Position numbers and translations under genes: made by a program
Shown: in pieces, positions 1-7,917 of the stretch
How positions within the stretch are numbered: position 1 is the stretch's first letter
Layout: every line of letters begins with the position of its first letter
Notes under the pieces: model-generated
Databases searched by the model: none
The model's input: only the letters and a program-made list of their open reading frames with translations
Told to the model about the DNA's origin: nothing
Assembly (NCBI GenBank): GCA_052400665.1
Contig: JBQTGK010000001.1
Source: JBQTGK01 sp052400665
GTDB lineage: Bacteria > Bacteroidota > Bacteroidia > Bacteroidales > Marinifilaceae
Length of the DNA stretch: 64,000 bases
Strand: one strand, 5' to 3'

Positions 1-330
1 TGTCCTAAAAAACTCGTTTTTAAGTTGTTGAGGAAGACTATCTGCTATACCAATTATTATTTTAGGTTTAAAGTTTTCATCTTTAAACATTTCGGGTATT
101 GCGTTTAATTCTCCCAATATTCTTTTAGCAATTGGATATAAATAATGCGCATCCTCTTTTATTTCTACACCTCTTTTGTTTCTTAAGAATAGTTGTTTTC
201 CAATTATTTCTTCTAATTGTTTTAATCCATTTGATATGTTAGGTTGTGATACAAAGCACTTTTCAGCAGCTCTTGTTAGATTTTTTTCTTCGTAAACAGC
301 AACAAAAAATCGTAGTAACCTCTCATCCAT
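1..330 (-). CDS. LysR-family transcriptional regulator, 3' end beyond left edge
   Basis: The minus strand from an ATG at 330 is open to the window edge (110 codons), so the C-terminal part lies outside. The first 60 residues form a LysR-type winged helix-turn-helix, with the recognisable stretch TRAAEKCFVSQPNISNGL and then LKQLEE. The effector-binding domain starts near residue 92 (PKIIIGIAD). It is divergent from the SDR oxidoreductase at 452, the standard arrangement for a LysR regulator controlling its neighbour and itself. The effector cannot be told from what is visible. The family call is firm; the link to the SDR gene is inference from position. Confidence 0.9.
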   Translation of the reverse strand, partial: MDERLLRFFVAVYEEKNLTRAAEKCFVSQPNISNGLKQLEEIIGKQLFLRNKRGVEIKEDAHYLYPIAKRILGELNAIPEMFKDENFKPKIIIGIADSLPQQLKNEFFRT

Positions 331-339
331 AAGTAATTG

Positions 340-358
340 TTATAATAGCTATTTATAA
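340..358. promoter_or_regulatory. Candidate LysR operator in the divergent promoter region
   Basis: An imperfect inverted repeat, TTATAATAG then CTATTTATAA, lies 10 bp upstream of the lysR start codon and about 95 bp upstream of the SDR start. AT-rich dyads of the T-N11-A type in a divergent intergenic region are the usual LysR binding sites. The AT-rich context makes chance symmetry possible, so this is only a candidate. Confidence 0.3.
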
Positions 359-451
359 TTAGTATTTTGACGATGTAAATATACAGTCTATTTTCGCAAA
401 ATCTTTAAAAATAAACCTTATAGGTAGTAAAATCTGAAAATATTTATCATC

Positions 452-1183
452 ATGAAAACTAATAACAAATTAATTGTAATCACGGGAGCAAGTTCAGGGT
501 TTGGTTTAGAAATGGCAAAAGAATTTGCAAAAGATGGCTATTCATTACTTTTATTGGCACGAAGAATTGAAAAAATGGAAGCATTAAAACTTCCAAACAC
601 AATGTGTAGAAAAGTAGATGTTACCCATAAAGATGAATTCGAGGCTGCAGTTCGTGAAGCTGAAGCTAAATATGGCAAAACAGATTTAATTGTCAACAAT
701 GCAGGTGTTATGCTCTTAGGTGATATTGCAACACAAGATGCTAAAGAGTGGAAAACAATGTTAGATGTAAATATCATGGGCGTAATGAATGGAATGCAAA
801 TCGTTATGAATGATATGAAAGAGAGAAAAAGCGGAACAATTATTAACGTTTCTTCAATTGCAGGCGTTATTCCATTTGACAATCATGCAGCATATTGTGC
901 AAGCAAATTCGGAGTAACAGGATTAACTAGAGTAGCGCGCGGAGAAATGTCTCCTTTTAATGTCCGAGTATTGTCAATAATGCCTGGAGCCGTTAAAACA
1001 GAACTTTTAGGACATACAACCGACCAAAGTATTATCGATGGTTATAATGATTGGAAAGAATCAGTTGGAGCGGTTAACATCACAGCTACTGATGTTGCCC
1101 AAACCATAAAATATGCCTACGAACTCCCTCAAGCAGTTTCTTTACGCGAAATTATTATTACCGATACCAAGCAAGATGCGTAA
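452..1183 (+). CDS. SDR family NAD(P)-dependent oxidoreductase
   Basis: A 243-residue classical short-chain dehydrogenase/reductase. The N-terminal Rossmann fold has the cofactor motif TGASSGFG at 11-18, the NNAG motif at 82-85, a catalytic Ser in INVSS near 134-135, and the Tyr148-x3-Lys152 catalytic pair (YCASK). The length is normal for a soluble single-domain SDR. The substrate is unknown: family members oxidise or reduce alcohols, sugars, steroids and quinones. The ARR after the third strand (37-39) suggests NADP(H) preference, which is inference. It is divergent from the LysR gene at 330 and is followed by a clear intrinsic terminator, so it is probably a single-gene transcript controlled by that regulator. 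Confidence 0.93.
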   Translation: MKTNNKLIVITGASSGFGLEMAKEFAKDGYSLLLLARRIEKMEALKLPNTMCRKVDVTHKDEFEAAVREAEAKYGKTDLIVNNAGVMLLGDIATQDAKEWKTMLDVNIMGVMNGMQIVMNDMKERKSGTIINVSSIAGVIPFDNHAAYCASKFGVTGLTRVARGEMSPFNVRVLSIMPGAVKTELLGHTTDQSIIDGYNDWKESVGAVNITATDVAQTIKYAYELPQAVSLREIIITDTKQDA

Positions 1184-1202
1184 TACTTAACATTATGCAG
1201 AG

Positions 1203-1236
1203 TCATTCTATCATTTTTTGATAGAATGATTTCTTT
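1203..1236 (+). terminator. Intrinsic terminator after the SDR gene
   Basis: A perfect 10-bp stem, TCATTCTATC (1203-1212) and GATAGAATGA (1220-1229), closes a 7-nt T-rich loop and is followed by TTTCTTT. It ends the SDR transcript and marks the left border of the accessory block. Confidence 0.85.
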
Positions 1237-1433
1237 AGTTTCCTTTTTTTTGCATGAAACACAACGAGAGTATAAAAGAAGTACGGATTTGACAACTTCT
1301 ACATCTTGCGTCTATTTATTAGTTAATTTAATTCGAGTCCAATTTAAGAAAATAATTGCTCAGCGAGAAATTAAATTAACGCTGGTTCAAACAACTACTA
1401 CCCTTCCGGAAAGCACGTTTTACCGTATTTATT
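1237..1433. other. Intergenic region at the left border of the accessory block
   Basis: No gene supported. A 75-codon plus-strand open frame here (1226-1453) starts inside the terminator and overlaps the end of the CPBP gene; it has no recognisable domain. No clear recombination-site-like hairpin was found left of the CPBP stop codon, unlike the other cassette boundaries. Confidence 0.5.
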
Positions 1434-2276
1434 TTATACAGTGTTGTGGTTAGTTTTTTTGTGTTTTAAGTGAAAATATAAACCAATACCAATTATGGTT
1501 AATATTTCTGCAGTTACCGATAAAATAGACCCCTCAAAACCAAATGCTCCACCATTTAATAAATTCCCTTCGTAAATTTTGAACTCAACAATTGAATACG
1601 TTTCTTGACCACTGACATTAAATCCTAGTAGTGATTGAAACAAATTCCAACTTAAATGCATGGCAATAGGAAACCACAAATTTCTAGTATAAATATATGA
1701 TAAACCAAGAACCAATCCCGCTAAAAATAGATCTAGCAGTGACAGTGTGCTAATGCTTGGATTAAAACTGTGCATTAAGGAAAAGATAATTGCTGATATA
1801 ACGAGAGCAACATATTTATTAATTGAGTCCATGAGGTTTCTCAAAATATATCCTCGAATAAGGATTTCTTCAACAATAGCAACAATCACATAAATGATTA
1901 TTAGAAAAATCAATTCTTTAATATCAAAATTGAATCTAATGAATTGTATTTCTTCCAATTGAACTAGGATAATGAATCCTAATATCATTATAACTAATCC
2001 AATAACGATACCCGCGATAAAATCACTTAATCTATTTTTTGTTTGAAACCCCAATTTAACAAATGGTTCCTCATCAATAAATTTCATAAAGAGCCATATC
2101 ACAAGAAGATGTCCAAATAAATTAAATAAACTTAGAATTAACTGTTGAATAGAATTTCTTTCGGATTCTAGATTCATAAAATCCACATCCGCTATAAGTC
2201 CACCAATTAGTTGAAAGATTCCAACAATAATGAAATAAGGTATTATAATTAATAGTATTCTATGCCAACCTTTCAT
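1434..2276 (-). CDS. CPBP family intramembrane metalloprotease (CAAX protease/Abi type)
   Basis: A 280-residue polytopic membrane protein with about eight hydrophobic segments. The CPBP (PF02517) signature is complete: Glu136-Glu137-x3-Arg141, then His169 in FSLMHS, then His207-x3-Asn211 (HLSWN). These residues bind zinc and form the active site inside the membrane. Family members include prenyl-protein CAAX proteases and bacteriocin-immunity or abortive-infection proteins; the bacterial substrate is not predictable from sequence. It is the last cassette gene on the minus strand before the chromosomal SDR/LysR pair, and its start lies 32-38 bp from the AAC core of the long repeat upstream. 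The family call is strong; a defence or immunity role is only suggested by context. Confidence 0.9.
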   Translation of the reverse strand: MKGWHRILLIIIPYFIIVGIFQLIGGLIADVDFMNLESERNSIQQLILSLFNLFGHLLVIWLFMKFIDEEPFVKLGFQTKNRLSDFIAGIVIGLVIMILGFIILVQLEEIQFIRFNFDIKELIFLIIIYVIVAIVEEILIRGYILRNLMDSINKYVALVISAIIFSLMHSFNPSISTLSLLDLFLAGLVLGLSYIYTRNLWFPIAMHLSWNLFQSLLGFNVSGQETYSIVEFKIYEGNLLNGGAFGFEGSILSVTAEILTIIGIGLYFHLKHKKTNHNTV

Positions 2277-2307
2277 TGTATTTGCTATTGATTTTTTTTC
2301 AAATTAA

Positions 2308-2828
2308 CCACAACTATTCAGTAACCCTACCCATACTATCGATACATTTCCTTTAGGAAGAGTTGCTGTTTGTTTTTGTTATAAATATAATAACTATTTT
2401 GCGAGGTATAACTATAGCGAAACTATTGTTTTTATGAAAACTTTAGTGTGTTACTATTGTAGTATAATCCCCTTTGTATTCTTACATAATGAGCTAGTTA
2501 ATCTACACGATTTCTAATGTAGGTTTTTATTATGATGGATGCTTCGGAGCCTCAGCTGTGAGGTATCGGAATGGGAATGGTTTTAATTGTGGATGAAAAA
2601 TCCGGGGCTCGTTGTTTGCAGACTACAAATCTACGGGAACTGTTTTTTATTTGACCTTCTTAAAAACCACTTATTCCGAATTATAAGTTCCAAAAAGCCT
2701 TGTAAAATACATCATTCCTCATAAACAGTAGATCAATCTCCGCTTACGTCAACCCACCGACTGTTAGCTGAGCTGTTCTTCGAAACCTATTGGGCAGTCC
2801 CTGCCAAACGAACGCTTAGTTGTTAGGC
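2308..2828 (-). repeat. Long intercassette repeat, copy A (about 520 bp)
   Basis: This non-coding segment fills the gap between the CPBP start and the stop of the next cassette. By eye it differs from copy B (5212-5730) at only about a dozen positions over more than 500 bp. It begins CCACAAC (2308-2314) and ends GTTAGGC (2822-2828), 6 bp before the neighbouring stop codon. Its right end folds into an imperfect hairpin (CTGAGC...GTTC with GAAC...GCTTAG around a TTGGGCAG/CTGCCAA stem, about 2770-2820). A smaller dyad CCTCA-GCTG-TGAGG sits mid-element. No open frame of meaning was found in either strand. Confidence 0.85.
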
Positions 2829-2833
2829 ACTGG

Positions 2834-3385
2834 CTATTTCTTTATTTTTTCTAAGTTATTAATTAATGGTAATATTTCTTTTTCATAATTTTTTATTCCT
2901 GTGTTTCTTGCTATATATACAATGATAAAAAGAATAATTGTAGAAAAATGGAGCATTAGTCTATTTGAATTTTCAAATCCATTAAAAGCACCTAAAAAAG
3001 CAATGTTTAACCCTAAAATAAAAAATATGATAAAAATCAATAAGTAAACTTTCGGGATAAGTAATTTTTTTTTCAAATAATAAATTTGACTTTCAACATA
3101 TTTATTTGTGCTTTTATTCTCGGTAATTTTGTTTCTAAATAATGGAACGCAAACAAATAAAAAACCTAAAAAAATTAGAACTACTGAAATAATATTATAC
3201 CAATTTAATGAAAGGCGAGTAACCATTAAATATGTTGAAAATACTAAAACAAACAACCATAGGAATTTTTGGAATTTAGTAATTCTTTCTATTTTGATTA
3301 ATTGATTTGATAACCTATCAATATCAATATCACTAGCTTCTTTTTTTTGCCACAAATATTCCCATTCGTGCATTTCATTTTCCAT
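2834..3385 (-). CDS. Multi-pass membrane protein, sigma-factor partner
   Basis: A 183-residue protein of no family I recognise. The N-terminal 35 residues are charged and probably cytoplasmic; four hydrophobic segments follow near 38-56, 62-82, 110-135 and 142-160; the C-terminus is Lys/Glu-rich. Its start overlaps the end of the ECF sigma factor gene by about 11 bp, so the two are translationally coupled. Genes directly downstream of ECF sigma factors often encode membrane anti-sigma factors, so that is a reasonable guess. No zinc-binding ASD motif (HxxxCxxC) is present, so a direct anti-sigma role is not shown. Its stop codon is 6 bp from the core of long repeat A. Confidence 0.75.
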   Translation of the reverse strand: MENEMHEWEYLWQKKEASDIDIDRLSNQLIKIERITKFQKFLWLFVLVFSTYLMVTRLSLNWYNIISVVLIFLGFLFVCVPLFRNKITENKSTNKYVESQIYYLKKKLLIPKVYLLIFIIFFILGLNIAFLGAFNGFENSNRLMLHFSTIILFIIVYIARNTGIKNYEKEILPLINNLEKIKK

Positions 3386-3881
3386 AACTATTCATTTTTT
3401 TAGTCAAGGTTTTTTTTATTCTACTTATTCTAACCCCTACATTGGATATATTCATTCCTATAATTTCAGCAATTTCAGAATAACTATTTTTTTCTAATAG
3501 TAAACTTATGATTATTCTATCCTTTTCTTTTAGATTTGATATTGTCTGGTATAATTTTACAATCATTTTATCTGAATATAAACTCTCACTATTATCATTA
3601 ACCAATATCATATTTTCAACTTCTATTTGGTCATTTTTATTACTTAGCTTAGTTTGTTTACTGACGAATACAATTGCAGTATTTGATGCTATTCTATAAA
3701 TCCAAGTATTTATATTGCTTTCATCTCTAAAGCTTTCTAAATTATTCCAAACTTTTATATATACCTCTTGAAATAAGTCGTCAGCATCCATCTTGTTTCC
3801 TGTAAACCCTAAACAAAGTCTATAAATTTTATCTTTCGAATTTTCGTAAACATTTTTGAATTTTGCTTTCTTATTTATCAT
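3375..3881 (-). CDS. ECF-type RNA polymerase sigma factor
   Basis: A 168-residue sigma-70 family protein with region 2 and region 4 only, the size of an ECF sigma factor. Region 2 shows the core-binding and -10 recognition stretch DADDLFQEVYIKVW at 32-45 and TWIYRIASN at 59-67. Region 4 has the helix-turn-helix near 133-158 (YSEIAEIIGMNISNVGVRI). It would redirect RNA polymerase to a small promoter set. It forms a three-gene unit with a 62-residue membrane protein upstream and a 183-residue membrane protein downstream. A sigma factor in a cassette block is unusual because its regulon, if any, would have to travel with it or already be in the host. Confidence 0.93.
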   Translation of the reverse strand: MINKKAKFKNVYENSKDKIYRLCLGFTGNKMDADDLFQEVYIKVWNNLESFRDESNINTWIYRIASNTAIVFVSKQTKLSNKNDQIEVENMILVNDNSESLYSDKMIVKLYQTISNLKEKDRIIISLLLEKNSYSEIAEIIGMNISNVGVRISRIKKTLTKKMNSYGK

Positions 3882-3902
3882 TTAGCAATTAATATTCTTT
3901 CA

Positions 3903-4091
3903 TTACCTGTTTGAAGTATTTTTTTTCAATTTAGTCACCTTGAATATGCCGAGAAACATAACTCCTAATATCATTCCAAATAGTCCACCATAAATATAAT
4001 CTGGTGCTTCTATAAAATGTTGGATAATTTGTACTGCGGACATTAATAATAATCCACCAAAAACCATTTTTTTTATTTTACTTGTTTCCAT
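3903..4091 (-). CDS. Small two-helix membrane protein
   Basis: A 62-residue protein with two hydrophobic segments (about 8-22 and 33-52) and a Lys-rich tail (KVTKLKK). No family recognised. It precedes the ECF sigma factor by about 21 bp on the same strand and is likely the first gene of that unit. The start is an ATG 109 bp from the candidate AAC core at 4200-4202. Function unknown; small proteins of this shape often modulate a membrane sensor. Confidence 0.6.
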   Translation of the reverse strand: METSKIKKMVFGGLLLMSAVQIIQHFIEAPDYIYGGLFGMILGVMFLGIFKVTKLKKNTSNR

Positions 4092-4195
4092 ATTTATTGT
4101 CTTTTAACTTGTTCTTTTACTCTTTAGATTAGTTTAGGCAAGATTTATTACACTTTTTATGGGGTATTTTTAGAATTCAGATTTTTTTTGCTTGG

Positions 4196-4938
4196 CGGTA
4201 ACGGCAGTTTGTCTAAAAACTAAAAAAACTGCTTAAGTAAGATCTAAACATAGCGGTTTTAAGGATACATAAAAATTGAAAATACTTTTATTTCTGCGGT
4301 TTCTATTCGCAGCTCTTTCCCCGAAAACTACTATGACTTCTGCTGACTTCTCAATACAACTAACTCGTAGTTCTTGAGAGCTCCCCAGGTGAGCGTATTA
4401 ACTTTCTCTCTATCGCTGCCGCATCTACCTAGTCTGCTGTGCTGTAAAATTGGACTTCGGTGTGACGTGCTACCTTATCCTAAGCAAACACCCGCCTCAA
4501 TATGCGATTTCTGTCCGTCAGTACAGAGGTTTGCGATCTGACTGCCTTCATGCGACACTTCACAATGTTACACTTGATACTTGCTAACAGTTCCTTTTAC
4601 CTAGGCCTGTTCGGGACTTTCACCCTATAGTTAATAGGCATGCTGGGCACACGGTTTGAATATGGGGCGTTTGGCATTTTGAAACTCCAACCTGTCAAAC
4701 CGATATATATTTTATTAAATGTTACCATACTCAAATTTAGAACTATCCGCCAAATGACCTATATTTTTTGTTGTAGGGCGTTTTTGTTGTTTTTCTGAAT
4801 TATAATTTTCAGTTAAATTACCTTTGCACTCTTACCAATATTTGAGTGATTTCGATCAGTATTTTATTTCTTAAACTTGCTAAAAACCAATTAAGTTATA
4901 ACCTCACAACAGGCATGATTCGACATATCGTGTTGCTT
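4196..4938 (-). repeat. Candidate attC-like intercassette element interrupted by intron remnant
   Basis: The 879-bp gene-free gap at 4092-4970 has a left core GTAAC (AAC at 4200-4202) and a right core GTGTTGC (GTT at 4932-4934), 37 bp from the next stop codon. The arms GTAACGGCAGTTTGTC and the complement of the right side, GCAACACGATATGTC, match at roughly two thirds of positions. A group II intron 5' fragment lies inside. This boundary is the weakest of the series because the arms are short. Confidence 0.35.
4305..4652 (-). mobile_element. Group II intron 5' remnant (ribozyme domain I onward, ORF lost)
   Basis: Read on the minus strand from 4652, the sequence begins GTGTGCCCAGCATG, the GUGYG 5' end of group II introns, and soon shows CTATAGGGTGAAAGTCCC, a hallmark of domain I. 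Towards 4340 it reads GAGAAGTCAGC then AGAAGTCATAGTA, the stretch that usually lies just before the intron-encoded reverse transcriptase. The RT ORF, domain V and the 3' end are absent, so the intron cannot splice or move. The 5' boundary falls at the base of an 8-bp dyad (CGGTTTGA 4652-4659 with TCAAACCG 4695-4702). Confidence 0.8.
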
Positions 4939-4970
4939 TTAAAATTTGACTTAAAATTATCGTACTAGTT

Positions 4971-5171
4971 TCATTCTGTTTTTTTCTTCATCATCAACTT
5001 CTTCTTCTTACTCTTTTGCATAAAATAAACAAACCAACTTACAATACATGCAAGCAGGATTAACAATAGAATAAGATTACCTTCAAGTAATTCGGCACTT
5101 TTTCCAGATGGTGCTAAACTCCAAATTGTAATTAGTGTCATAAACACAGGTTGCCATATAGTTACTTTCAT
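4971..5171 (-). CDS. Small two-helix membrane protein
   Basis: A 66-residue protein with two hydrophobic stretches (about 3-20 and 30-51) and a strongly basic C-terminus (KKKKLMMKKK). No family recognised. It stands alone as a single-gene cassette: the start is about 40 bp from the AAC core of long repeat B, and the stop is 37 bp from a candidate GTT core. The positive tail predicts a cytoplasmic C-terminus. It could be a small toxin or an immunity-like protein, but nothing in the sequence decides this. Confidence 0.55.
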   Translation of the reverse strand: MKVTIWQPVFMTLITIWSLAPSGKSAELLEGNLILLLILLACIVSWFVYFMQKSKKKKLMMKKKTE

Positions 5172-5211
5172 AATTAAATTATTTTATTAGTTAGTTATTC
5201 TGCCAATGAAT

Positions 5212-5730
5212 GGCAACCATTCAGTAACCCTACCCATACTATCGATACATTTCCTTTAGGAAGAGTTGCTGTTTGTTTTTGTTATAAATATAATAACTAT
5301 TTTGCGAGGTATAACTATAGCGAAACTATTGTTTTTATGAAAACTATAGTGTGTTACTATTGTAGTATAATCCCCTTTGTATTGTTATATAATGAGTTAG
5401 TTAATCTACACTATTTCTAATGTAGGTTTTATTATAAGGTATGTTTCGGAGCCTCAGCTGTGAGGTATCGGAATGGGAATGGTTTTAATTGTGGATGAAA
5501 AATCCGGGGCTCGTTGTTTGCAGACTACAAATCTACGGGAACTGTTTTTTTATTTGACCTTCTTAAAAACCACTTATTCCGAATTATAAGTTCCAAAAAG
5601 CCTTGTAAAATACATCATTCCTCATAAACAGTAGATCAATCTCCGCTTACGTCAACCCACCGACTGTTAGCTGCGCTGTTCTTCGAAACCTATTGGGCAG
5701 TCCCTGCCAAACGAACGCTTAGTTGTTATT
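5212..5730 (-). repeat. Long intercassette repeat, copy B (about 515 bp)
   Basis: Nearly identical to copy A over its full length. It starts GGCAAC (5212-5217) and ends in GTTATT (5725-5730). The last bases differ from copy A (GTTAGGC there), so the shared sequence stops exactly in the core triplet, as expected if the outer core bases belong to the neighbouring cassette. The remaining 90 bp to the GFA stop codon hold nothing recognisable. Confidence 0.85.
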
Positions 5731-5819
5731 TGCAGGTTTTTTACTTTTATATTCATCACGGTCAAGTTTCTCGATGGTTATTTGCATCAAACAAAAAAGC
5801 AAATCTCTTTATCTATTTT

Positions 5820-6221
5820 CTATTCTGGTAAGTGTCCAAATTTAGTTATTTCTTCCAACGAATCATCCCAACTTGCTTTGTTTGAGATGAAAATATGTGC
5901 ATCAGGTCGTTTTTCTAATTTTGTATCTAAACATCCTGCTGGAACTACTAAAAGTTTACCATCCATTTGTAAATTAGGTAGAGCTGAACCACAATTTGTA
6001 CAAAAAGCTCTCACATGATTACTCTTATATGGTTGATATGTTTTAATTTCAGTTTCTGTTTTTATCCATTCTAGTTTAGCTGTTGTAGAAAATAAATTTG
6101 CAGCATGTGCAGACCCTGTATCTTTCCTACAATATCTGCAATGACATAAATAAAAACTCTCAAAATCACCTATTACTTTAAATTTAATTCCTTTGCATAA
6201 ACAAGAACCCAAGTATTCCAT
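5820..6221 (-). CDS. GFA family protein (CENP-V/glutathione-dependent formaldehyde-activating fold)
   Basis: A 133-residue zinc protein with all seven family cysteines: Cys7 and Cys9 (GSCLCKGI), Cys26, Cys28 and Cys31 (CHCRYCRKDTGS), and Cys74 and Cys77 (FCTNCGS). The length is normal. The family binds two zinc ions and includes Gfa, which promotes glutathione and formaldehyde adduct formation, but most members have no proven activity; an enzymatic role is therefore inference. It is a one-gene cassette between long repeat B and the hairpin element at 6335-6465. GFA genes are common cargo in environmental cassette arrays, as far as I know. Confidence 0.92.
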   Translation of the reverse strand: MEYLGSCLCKGIKFKVIGDFESFYLCHCRYCRKDTGSAHAANLFSTTAKLEWIKTETEIKTYQPYKSNHVRAFCTNCGSALPNLQMDGKLLVVPAGCLDTKLEKRPDAHIFISNKASWDDSLEEITKFGHLPE

Positions 6222-6334
6222 TTGATAAGTCCCTTCTTAAAATTATAATTTTAGTGAAATCTATTTTCAATTATTTTCTCACTTGCACTTTCCAATCTTT
6301 TCTTTTAGCAGTACAAGTCTCTCTGTTAAATTAA

Positions 6335-6465
6335 GCACAACGACTGAGTGTATGGTGCAGTAAGGGATTGCGGACTTTAAACCTGTCAAGTTACCACAAA
6401 AAATGATGCGGGTGATACTGCTCGAATACCTCTGAAACCCTTATGCACAATACACATTGTTAGCT
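6335..6465 (-). repeat. attC-like imperfect hairpin element (131 bp)
   Basis: It starts GCACAAC (6335-6341) and ends GTTAGCT (6459-6465), 12 bp before the stop of the Bro-N gene. The arms pair strongly: GTGTATGGTGCAGTAAGGG on the left matches the complement of the right arm, GTGTATTGTGCATAAGGG, with one mismatch and one extrahelical base. Extrahelical bases in an otherwise paired long stem are what gives attC sites their strand polarity. This is the best-formed site of the series. Confidence 0.65.
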
Positions 6466-6477
6466 TTTCGTTGTTTG

Positions 6478-7323
6478 TTATTCTAATTCATTTTCTTCAT
6501 CGGCATTCTTTTCCCCAAGTTCTTTTGCATTAAGTGGAGATATTACGTTTTTCCCTGTCTTTTCTTCAATTTCTTTCCTTGTATTTCCAGCAATTGTTCC
6601 ACCTTGTCTGGCAATATTCTTACTTTCTGAAAATGTATTTGGTTTCTTCTCTTTTGAAATTTCAGTTGTAGTGGCTTCTGCTAGCATATTCAAAACCAAT
6701 TAAAGATTTGTCATATTATCCCTTAAGTTTTCTTTCTTCAAATCTTTAAGGTCTTTGTATTCTCTGGTTGTAAACCCAGTCCATGCTTTTGTAATTTCAT
6801 CAGTTAGGATTGCATATTCTAATCCTTTTTTCACTCCTCTTGCTTCCCACTCATCAGTCAACTCTTTTCGGACTTCAATACTTTTCAGTCTTTGATTTAT
6901 CCAATTCGTTGAATAGCCTTTTTTTAAGTAGGTTTCCATTGCTCTTTCAAAAGCTTTTTCGGGGTCTTCCGTTTCCTCAATCCGTTCGTAACCAACTTTT
7001 GCTAGCCATATTTTAAAAGGTTCAGCATTGGGCGAAGGGATTGATTGTATTAATCGCAATAATTGCTCTGTATCAGCAACATCTGTCATCCTCATCTTTC
7101 CATCAACTGCTTTCATTTTCAACCCGTGACAATTCGTCACGGTTTCATTTCCTTCCTTTTTAAGCCGCTCCTTTAGTTTTCTCCAGTATGCTTGAGGATT
7201 AACACTTCCTGATAAAACACCGACGACATCAACAATTGAAAAGTACCATTTTTCTTGGTCGTTATCCCAATGAACTCGTACCCTTTGGTCTTGAAATAAT
7301 CTTATTGCAGTTTCTTTTGTCAT
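6478..7323 (-). pseudogene. Bro-N/DinD-like DNA-damage protein gene split by one nonsense codon
   Basis: Two open frames lie end to end in the same reading frame: 7323-6700 (207 codons, ending DNMTNL-stop) and 6699-6478 (73 codons, beginning LVLNMLAEATTTE). Together they give about 281 residues, the usual length of Bro-N domain proteins of the DinD type. In relatives I remember, the sequence runs NMTNLELVLNML, so the TAA at 6700-6702 replaces a Glu codon: a single G-to-T change. The N-terminal Bro-N domain (about 1-110) contains YFSIVDVVGVLSGSVNPQAYW and TDVADTEQLLRLIQ; the C-terminal part has GNTRKEIEEKTGK. An active truncated form or readthrough cannot be excluded. Confidence 0.85.
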
Positions 7324-7409
7324 ATTATCAAACTTTCAATTCCAAAGATAAATAAACAATTCTTTATTCAGGAATTTTTCATTCTTGCAGTTTCGTTTTT
7401 GCAATGAAA

Positions 7410-7708
7410 GCTAACTAATCAGTAACCCTACCCATACTATCGATACATTTCCTTTAGGAAGAGTTGCTATTTGTTTTTGTTATAAATATAATAACTATTT
7501 TATGTGGCATAACTATAGCGAAACTATTTTTTTATGAAAACTTTAGTATGTTACTATTGTAGCATAATCCCCTTTGTATTGTTATATAATGAGCTAGTTA
7601 ATCTACACGATTTCTAATGTGAGTTTTATTATGAGGTATGCTTCGGAGCCTCAGCTGAAGTAAGGTGGTGAAATGGAATGGTGGTGGGTTTAATTGCAGA
7701 TTGGAAAT
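7410..7708 (-). repeat. Long intercassette repeat, left-hand part (copy C)
   Basis: Starts at core GCTAAC (7410-7415), 87 bp from the Bro-N start codon, and follows copies A and B through the GTAACCCTACCCATACTATC block, the TATAAATATAATAAC stretch and GGAGCCTCAGCTG. It drifts after about 7660 and stops matching near 7708. The right-hand part of the same element is found at 11340-11582, so this looks like one copy interrupted by a 3.6-kb segment, or two partial copies. Confidence 0.75.
7693..7708. repeat. 16-bp direct repeat, left member, at the edge of the inserted segment
   Basis: The sequence ATTGCAGATTGGAAAT occurs here and again at 11340-11355, at the inner ends of the two parts of the long repeat. 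It could be a target-site duplication, or simply overlapping sequence of two separate truncated copies; a little weak similarity continues past it on both sides, which favours caution. Confidence 0.5.
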
Positions 7709-7917
7709 TCTAGACTCTTGCTAGCTTGTGTTTTTACTTTTGCAAAGTAAAGCACGAGCTAAAAGTGCGCGCTATCGGGGGCTTAAACTTCGAATTGGGT
7801 AGGCTTTCCGTATTTAAAAATAGATGTTCAGTTATACAGGCTACTATTTGCGTTACCTGCAATTGTGTTTCCGTTGGTGAAAATAGGGCTTCCGCGACAC
7901 AAACTTGCTCTTCCGTA

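Noticed and set aside
1226..1453. 75-codon plus-strand open frame
   Set aside because: It starts in the SDR terminator stem and runs into the CPBP gene on the other strand; no domain.
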